The notes under the pieces: generated by a model | Told to the model about the DNA's origin: nothing | The model's input: the letters and a program-made list of their open reading frames with translations, nothing else | The model's database searches: none | In this document: positions 56,351-64,000 of the stretch, in pieces | How the letters are laid out: each line of letters begins with the position of its first letter | Numbering within the stretch: position 1 is the first letter of the stretch | Assembly (NCBI GenBank): GCA_051453625.1 | Contig: JBOZIK010000001.1 | Span: forward strand, 269,629,239 to 269,693,238 | Reading direction: 5' to 3' | DNA: 64,000 nt | Source: Welwitschia mirabilis | Taxonomy: Eukaryota; Gnetophyta; Gnetopsida; Welwitschiales | Translations under genes and position numbers: made by a program

Positions 56351-58164
56351 GTACTTAACATGATAATTCAACTTAGGAAAAGAAAATCAAGTATAAAAGG
56401 TTTAAATTACATCATAAAGAAATCTCCTAGGTTGAATTGTATAGATGGTTGAAGCACATAAATATCAAACCAACAAAACACTTGACATGGATTTATATGA
56501 AAATATTAACAATGCCTTATCAAATTGTCACTTCATATGATAAAATAGTTATTTCTCTTAGGTGACATACAACTAATTAGACACACATGACTTAAGATAG
56601 TCGTGAACAACTACACATGTAAAAGCATACTTTCATGAGATGTGAAAAGAGAAATACAATAAAATAAAAATAAGTAATCTTCTTTGAACATTCACAAGAT
56701 TCCAAAGGCCATTTATGACTCTAATAAACAAGCAAGATAATTTAAATAGTCAAATCTACTAAAGTCATTTTTAGATAAAAATAATTTTCCTTGAAAAGAT
56801 AACTACTTGAATTCATATCATATTGACGTAATTAGGTAATTCAAACATTTCATTTAATTTTAAATAAATTGTACAAATCTAGATTCTTCAAATTAAAATA
56901 TGATTCTTACAAAGCTAGATTATTCAAATTAACTTAGCAAATTCTTCAAGTTTATTAAGATTTTCACTAAGTAATACATTTGACTTGAAAGATAACTCTT
57001 TACTTAGCATGAAATGAATTATAAAAGCATTAAAACATCTAAATTATATTCTAAATTAATAGGAAAGTGATAAGAACTAGCATAGGAATGTTCATTAAAT
57101 CAAATTAATGCCTAGTTAATTTCAAGCTATTTTGAAGTTTGCAGAGAGCCTTGAACTGAATCATCATGTACCATTTTGAGCTTAATGAATGTCCAAGATT
57201 CCTATCAAATGAAAAGTGCAAAAATACCTTTAAATGTAGTACTAAAATTCAAAAAGTAATGCAAAATATTAACTATTAATACCTTATTTTATCATAAATT
57301 TAGGATTGATCAGCTAGAATATTCACATGTCGAAAGAAATGAGCTATTAGCATTAGGAATTATATCTATATAGGAAAAATACTTTTACTTTATATCTCTG
57401 GGTTGAAATCCTTCATCCAAGGTTGAAGCCCTAAGAGAGACCTTAGCATATTCTAGGTGGACTATTGTTTTACAAAGTCTGCCATAGCTTTATTTTCAGA
57501 GGCGAATAGGAAAAAACTTTAGTGAGGTTTTGAATTAGAGTTGAATAAATGTTCTTTAGTTACAAGTTCTTATGAACCCAATCTTGAAACTTTGAGAGGG
57601 GAGGTACTCTACTAGTAAAAAGTATAATAATGTAAAGATGTTTTAATAGTTCTATTAAGAATACCATTGGGAAAATCAAATGTGCATGACATTATTAGTT
57701 TTATTCATCTGAACTGTTGAGCGCATTTCTTTGTCATATTTTATGTTCGCTTTAGAGAAACTAATTTTCTATTTCTTGGATGTGACTTGTGAAGAGAAAA
57801 GAGACATGCAGGCCCTAGAAGAGGGGCACCTCATCTAATACAAAACGAAAACTTTAGCCCCTAAAAAGACTACTAAATGTAGGTTTTGAAAATGAAAAGG
57901 CTTAATACATATAATTATTTCACATGCAAGAAATACATGCAAGGCTTAGCATCCAAGACAACCCTCAAGACATTGCTCTCCAACATACATGTTGATTGGA
58001 TGATGAGAAAACTCTTGCTGCTCTCTAACACATGCAAATTCCCATCATTCCTTCCATTGAAATTCAAGATAAACACCTCTGCCATAATGAAGTAATCCAA
58101 ATTGTGTAATTACTTATATAAGCTTCTCAAGTGTTCCAAAGTAGTCCAGGGGCCAATAGAATGG
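56351..58164. other. AT-rich spacer, no recognised gene
   Basis: Probably includes the LINE 5' end. A GC-richer patch at 57925-58090 is open on both strands for about 60 codons (minus: AEVFILNFNGRNDGNLHVLE). It could be a gene or element fragment; I do not recognise it. Confidence 0.4.
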
Positions 58165-58595
58165 AAGTCATTAGAGTGGATGATGGGACCATGCATGGGT
58201 AATGGCATGGTAAATAAATCGAGGTATGGAAATGATGTGATAGTAAATACTAGGAGATAGGAAATTGGGATGGGATAGAGTAATAAAGTAAAGCATAATG
58301 AGGATAAATTACAATGTGCAGTAATTTATTTTAACAAGGAGGCAATTGGATTTAAATATGTAATGGGTAGGTGGATGAAGGATGTTTAGTTATAAAAGAG
58401 TCAAATAGGTGGAGTGTATAAAGAAGGTAATTTTATGATAGAGATAAGTATTAACGTAATAAGGAATAACTTGAGAAGATTCCCGAAAATAGAGAATTTA
58501 GAATAAATGGAAAGCAAATAAGGGAGGAATTAAAGATCATATAGCTAGATAAATATAAATGGAGATGGGGTTAACTATATGGATATCCACAACAT
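58165..58595. repeat. Dispersed repeat, inverted copy of 24925-25345
   Basis: See the match at 24925-25345. Edges are approximate. No coding content and no target duplication found. Confidence 0.7.
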
Positions 58596-60035
58596 AGATT
58601 ATCACTTTAGTTATTACTAGAAGAGATAAGGGTAATATAAGTTCAATAATAACCTTAAGATGAATGTCATTGTTAAGGAGGTTAATATTTTAAGGAATGA
58701 AGTTATTTTGCTTATCCACTTTGGCTTAAAATTCTATTTATTATTATTATAACATCACATGTTAAGAGGGGTCTTAGTTGTAATGTTTTAAGTGTTATAA
58801 TAAAGTAATTAGGATGGATGAAAGAATATTTGCATGTTCTTTAGTAATACAACACATACCATTCAAACTAATTCACATTTTAATAAATCTTAGAATACTT
58901 ATGAGATGAGCTTCTAATTAGTTTATTAATAAAAACTATAAAAACACAACATTTTATTTGAAATTATAAATTTGTATAGTATAAGCTTAAAAAATAATAA
59001 TAATGATTATGAAATTAAGATTATAATTTTAGTGTTACATAATAGATTAGAAGATAGGAATTACTCCATAAAAATAATTAAAAATATCTTTTAATAATCA
59101 AACCTTTAAGTGTTATTTATGTGAATGACAACAACTTTTGTTTACAAAATTAACTCAACCATTGTCATTTACAAATAAGATTATAGTTAGAAAATTATAT
59201 TTAAGCATTAACAATTCATTAACAAGTAGGACAACTAATGATATAATCAAAACACAATTAATAAATCTAATTAGAATACCGAATAAATAATCTTTAAAGA
59301 CTAACCATGTAATAGAAAGGGATAATCTAGCTATTTTAACTGCTATATAAGAATGAAAATCAACTATTCCATGTTGGAAAGCATAGAAAAGGAATTATAA
59401 ACTAATTACATTTATTAAAATAATTTTTTATTTTATTTTTTATCAATTTTAATGCAAAGAATATGCTTAACGAATAAGATAGGTATCAATGTCAAATCAT
59501 ATGGTCAAAGCAGCCTTAAAGAATTCCTGGAAGCCAAACTATGAAAAGCCAATTTAAAAAATTCAAATAAAATGTTGGATTGCTATTAACATGGAACTGC
59601 TTAAATTAAGAAAATTTGATGGATGTAAGAATATTCAGATTACTAAATTAACTAGAAAATTAAAAAACATTAGTGAAGAAAAAGTATTTTGAAAATAAAA
59701 TTATCAAAATTAGAGCATAAGATTCTAGTAAAATATCCAATAATATTCTATATGAAATCACTACAGCTCATGAGACAAGTTATGTTAGAAGGTAAATTTA
59801 GTTTCATTATATAATCAAGCCATATTTCTAACATGGACTTTACTCTACAATATTTCTTAAATGTAATTTTTTTTACAATATAAGAAATTTGCTATCAAAG
59901 AATGAACACAAAATCTAATTAAGTAGTTACTAAACCAAGATAAAGAGGCATGAACTTTATGAAAGATTTCATCTATGTTAATATGCTATTAATTTTGTTT
60001 ATTTTCACAAAATTATTATTAATTAGAATAATGGC
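58596..60035. other. Very AT-rich spacer, no feature
   Basis: No coding or repeat signal that I can support. Confidence 0.5.
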
Positions 60036-60182
60036 AATGTAGCGACATCCTTGAAAAACAAACATAAATAATGTGTTTTTAGTAGGAATCTATTTACTAA
60101 GGTTTTAGTGTTTTTACATGGAAAATAAAATCTAAGATGTGTAATAGCTGTGTTGGACATGAGTAATCATTTGATTTAGTAT

Positions 60183-60287
60183 GTTCAGAGGGAATCTAGA
60201 TGTAAGGAATATGTTATGTTTAGATGAAATCCAGGTGAATGAAATATGCTATGTTTAGAGGGAATTAAGGTGCAAGGAGTATGCTAT
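60183..60287 (+). repeat. 35-bp tandem repeat, three copies
   Basis: Units start at 60183, 60218 and 60253. Each runs GTT(T/C)AGA.G.AAT... to ATATG(C/T)TAT, with a partial fourth (GTTTAAAAG). It lies within the presumed LTR of gypsy F. Confidence 0.85.
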
Positions 60288-60791
60288 GTTTAAAAGTTGC
60301 TTTTGTTAAAATGGGTAAGGGCTAATATTAGAAGATTTCTTCATGATTAAGATTCATCTTAAAGGTTTATTAATAAAGGAAGTGTTGAGATAAATAACAT
60401 GTTTTAAAAGTTAAAGTTGAGAAGAACAAAGTGAGAGATCTTGGAGTTGTGAGCTTCAGAGAAGTGCTCTGTTAAAATCTTATGGAGAAGATTCTTTGTG
60501 TAAGATCTTGGCTCACTTGTATTTCTTCTTTAAGGCTACCAAGCATCAAATTGATCATAGTGGTAAAATCTAGAGTGAGGATCTTTGAGGCCACTATTAA
60601 TGAAAGGTCATGTATGCTCTGTTAGATATGATTTCAGTTATAAGTGTGTACTTTCATTGCCACTAATATAGAGTTATTTTTTCATTGCCTCCAATACCTT
60701 GTTTCTTGTGTATTTCTTTTTTCTTTTGTATTTACCATTAAACAATCACAAAAGTGTTCATAAGGTATTTATTGCATTATATCTACATCAT

Positions 60792-60812
60792 CTGGTATTG
60801 AAGAAATTTTTA
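60792..60812 (+). promoter_or_regulatory. Mutated primer-binding site of gypsy F
   Basis: CTACATCA|TCTGGTATTGAAGAAA: an LTR-like CA end followed by TGGTATTGAAGA, close to the TGGTATCAGAGC methionine-tRNA site used by many plant LTR elements. Single-site evidence only. Confidence 0.5.
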
Positions 60813-60889
60813 AACTTGTTTCAAATTAATTGTTGTCTTTAGCTTTAATTTAAAAGATGTTGCTAAATAAGTCATTAGTTTTTCACCTC

Positions 60890-62600
60890 TAGCAGTACCT
60901 TGTGAGGAAAAATTTGATGGTGGAAGATATCTAAACATTCAAGAAGGAATTTCTAATAAGGTTGGATGCAAATTATACACCCAATTATTTGGATCTAGTC
61001 TCAGAAAAAAATTAGAAAGGAGCATATTCCATAGTGAAGAAGATACCAAAGGAGGATATTATACATGAAGATCAAAGTGTGGAGAAAGAGAGGAATATTT
61101 TTACAAAAGCCTTAATGAAGATGGGAAGGAAGGTTAAAAGCATAAAAGATTTAAAACTATATTTAAGACATGGATTAGTATTTTGAAATGGAGGAAACTA
61201 CTAAATTAAAAGAGGCAAATATGGCTTTAACTTGTGAGGAGTTGTAGTAAGTTGGTGGAATTATGTTTAGAAGGTTCTTCATGATCAAGTACTTTTAACC
61301 ACCTAAAACTACATGAAGGAGTATTTCTAATACAAGTTCATAGTAATTCACATTAGATGGAGATGACAAAAAAGATGTAGATACTTTAGCAAGAAGAAAA
61401 TTCTATGATAATCTCCATAGAGTAGTATGAAATACTTTTCATTTAAGTAAGACATTTTGATTTTGGCATAAAATAGATGACTACATACGTTACTGCTATA
61501 AGATTTGTTATTGAAGACAAAATTTTGGTCATTACTCCTAAAACAATAGAGTAAGTATACTAGTTGGTCTTGTGAGTAGAAGAGAAGTTGTAGCAAAATA
61601 ATAACTTCAATAGAAAAATATTTAAATGAAAGGAGCCATAAAATATTCATGAACAAAAAGAAAAAAACAAACAAACAATGATCAAACAAAGGCAAAGAAG
61701 ACACCAAAGGCAAAGAAGGTGCTAATAAAGGAAGAGGTACAAGAGGTAATTTTTTGCGAGTTTACTACAAATGCTATAAGCTAGGATATAAGTCTTATGA
61801 GTGTCCATTAAGAAAGAAGGCTACATACACAAATGATACCTTTGAACATGTTCAGATAAGTGGAAAGTATTAAAAAAAGAAACTAGAAAAGATTAATAAG
61901 GAGAAGGGAGAAAGTATGATTATTAGAAAAACTCTCATGCCATGTGAAGAAATTGTTAAGAAGCTAGAGAAATAATTCTTTAGAACTAAATGTAAGCATA
62001 ATAATAAAATATGCAAGATTGTAATTGATAATGAAAGCACTAATAGCCTTACTTTTAAAGAGATGATGTAAAAGTTAAAGACCATTTGCATCTAGTAACA
62101 TAATGGCTCTATTGATTATAGGAGAGTTTACATGTTACACTTATAAAACAATGTCTGGTTGATTCAAAATCAATAATTTTAATGACCATGTTTATTATAA
62201 TGTTATTCCTATTAATGCTTATTATCTAATATTAAGTAGATCATGGCAATGGAGAGATAAATACTTACATTATAATTGACCAAAATAAAAAGAGATTTGA
62301 GTTATTTCCAAATCTAGAGAAGGTTCTAGAACATCAAATAGATGTATACTTCTTCAAAAAAAAGAGTTAATAGATGAAATGAGAGAAGAAGGCTATGACA
62401 TGGTAGTAGTGTTAAAGGTCCCTTCAGAGAAGTAATTGAGGGAGTATCCAATTAAGTTAAAAGATGTATTAAAACCTTTTATAAATATTTTTTCTTAATG
62501 ATTTTTCTTTTGGTTTACCACCTATTATAATCATAAACCACTAGATAGATCTGATTTCTGGTGCTTTATTTCCACATTAGTTGTTAGATTATAGGTTAAT
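60890..62600 (+). pseudogene. Gypsy F gag, knuckle and protease
   Basis: The plus strand at ~61765-61830 reads YYKCYKLGYKSYECPLRKKA, a zinc-knuckle block with the histidine position changed (family CYxCGxxGHxxxxCP). At ~62015-62075, KIVIDNESTNSLTFKEMM corresponds to the protease block VIDSGSTxNFxSxEMxxKL with DSG changed to DNE. At ~62235-62265, LSRSWQWRDKYLHYN corresponds to LLGRPWQYDRxxxHD. Inactive. Confidence 0.7.
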
Positions 62601-62602
62601 CA

Positions 62603-63192
62603 NNNNNNNNNNNNNNNNNNNNNNNNNNNNNNNNNNNNNNNNNNNNNNNNNNNNNNNNNNNNNNNNNNNNNNNNNNNNNNNNNNNNNNNNNNNNNNNNNN
62701 NNNNNNNNNNNNNNNNNNNNNNNNNNNNNNNNNNNNNNNNNNNNNNNNNNNNNNNNNNNNNNNNNNNNNNNNNNNNNNNNNNNNNNNNNNNNNNNNNNNN
62801 NNNNNNNNNNNNNNNNNNNNNNNNNNNNNNNNNNNNNNNNNNNNNNNNNNNNNNNNNNNNNNNNNNNNNNNNNNNNNNNNNNNNNNNNNNNNNNNNNNNN
62901 NNNNNNNNNNNNNNNNNNNNNNNNNNNNNNNNNNNNNNNNNNNNNNNNNNNNNNNNNNNNNNNNNNNNNNNNNNNNNNNNNNNNNNNNNNNNNNNNNNNN
63001 NNNNNNNNNNNNNNNNNNNNNNNNNNNNNNNNNNNNNNNNNNNNNNNNNNNNNNNNNNNNNNNNNNNNNNNNNNNNNNNNNNNNNNNNNNNNNNNNNNNN
63101 NNNNNNNNNNNNNNNNNNNNNNNNNNNNNNNNNNNNNNNNNNNNNNNNNNNNNNNNNNNNNNNNNNNNNNNNNNNNNNNNNNNNNNNNNNNN
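62603..63192. other. Assembly gap (590 N)
   Basis: Estimated-size gap between the protease and RT of gypsy F. Confidence 0.95.
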
Positions 63193-64000
63193 AGAAAGTT
63201 TATTATCATGTTCTGCTCTAGTGGATAGGTACAATGATTATTAGAAAATGAATTGATCAAAAAAAATTATTATCACGTTTTGATTTAGTAGTATTAACTT
63301 TAAAGAAAAATAATAAAGAGCTACACGTGTGTGTTGATTTAATATCTATTAATAAAACAACCACAAGGTACCACTTTCCTATACTTCACATGATGATATT
63401 TTGGATTGTTTAATAAATGCATCTACTTTAGCCAGATATGTTTGAAAAGTGGGTACCATCATATTCATGTCCAAGGAAAAGATGAAGGAAAGATATATTT
63501 AAAACTCTAGATTTATTTTATGAATAACTAATGATGCCATTTAGATTGAGTACTTCTCTAAGTATATCCATAAGGCTATGCATGCTTAGAGGATCTAGAA
63601 GCACAAATGTATAATAAAAAAAACATTATAAAGATATGGATAGACATTGTATATTGAATAAGAACCTAAAAAACCATTGAAAAGATCATAATATTAGTTA
63701 AAAATGTACAAGGATGTGCAACAAATGGTGTGAAGTTACTCCTCATGTCAAAGAGATAAGGGATGATCAATAAATACATTATTGTACATGTCGTTACTAG
63801 TTATACAAAATTTATGACATGACTTGAGTATGGACTTCATCTTGGGATTAATTTTTCCTAAGAAATAATATGATCTCATCATGGTAATGGTTAATAGGTT
63901 TAGTCAGATACCATACTTTGTTTCTTATGGTAAGATAAGTGATGTTTCATGCATTACTGCACTATTCTTTAGAAGGATTGTCTGCCTTTGTGAATTACTA
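63193..64000 (+). pseudogene. Gypsy F reverse transcriptase remnant
   Basis: Plus strand reads KKNNKELHVCVDLISINKTT then TRYHFPI (about 63305-63385), the gypsy RT block KKxGxxRMCVDYRALNKxTxxxxYPIP. Further pieces (LMMPFRLSTS near 63530-63560, cf. FGLxNAPxTF) follow in shifting frames. Confidence 0.7.

Larger units (their letters stand above)
60040..64000 (+). mobile_element. Ty3/gypsy retrotransposon F, degenerate, runs off the right edge
   Basis: Plus-strand order: probable 5' LTR (to ~60791), mutated PBS, Gag (~60900-61750), knuckle (~61750-61830), protease (~62010-62100), gap, reverse transcriptase (~63250-63700). All blocks are full of stops. The LTR start is not defined, and no second LTR is inside the window. 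Confidence 0.65.

Overview
This window is nuclear DNA from a plant with a large, repeat-filled genome, most likely a gymnosperm such as a conifer. The reasons are one eukaryotic gene with an intron of about 15 kb, AT-rich spacer, old plant retrotransposons (copia, gypsy, L1-type LINE) with many stops and frameshifts, tRNA-derived SINEs and a hAT-type MITE. The species cannot be named from the sequence.

Gene (positions 1 to about 23,300, minus strand). The only convincing host gene is a ubiquitin-activating enzyme E1 (UBA1-like). Three coding exons are visible: 21303-22670 (ATG and first 456 codons), 20166-20336 (57 codons) and 4806-5103 (99 codons plus one base). They join in frame at GT/AG sites and give the first ~612 residues. 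The catalytic-cysteine half lies beyond the left edge. A non-coding first exon and promoter probably lie at about 23124-23330. The protein is divergent: the ATP-site arginine of the NxxRQ motif is replaced by aspartate, and there is an extra charged segment near residues 345-420.

Intron 2 (5104-20165) is a stack of insertions. A hAT-like MITE (5762-6233, 8-bp target duplication) stands alone. A Ty1/copia element (7739-18955, target duplication tatga) carries at least five later insertions: an LTR at ~9229-9704, an unidentified ~1.25-kb block containing a SINE, a GATCC-rich element, an Athila-like gypsy element (13402-15875) that itself carries a SINE, and a 2.3-kb block of organelle-like texture. 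Intron 3 (1-4805) holds an LTR end, a copia gag/PBS fragment and a third SINE. All three SINEs have perfect 12-15 bp target duplications.

Intergenic half (23.3-64 kb). A minus-strand gypsy element with ~0.85-kb LTRs spans ~23693-31411. A minus-strand LINE (3' part ~34100-35239, 5' part ~52783-56350) is split by an LTR element at 35240-52782 (LTRs 1468 and 1473 bp, target duplication agagg, mutated Athila/Tat-type PBS). Inside that lies a SIRE-like copia element (to ~49184) with an extra 3' reading region. The right end holds a decayed plus-strand gypsy element (~60040-64000). None of these elements looks able to move on its own.

There are nine N gaps (five estimated sizes, four of exactly 100 N). 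At least two have flanks showing unmerged contig overlap. I saw no tRNA or rRNA genes, CRISPR arrays, operons or bacterial features.
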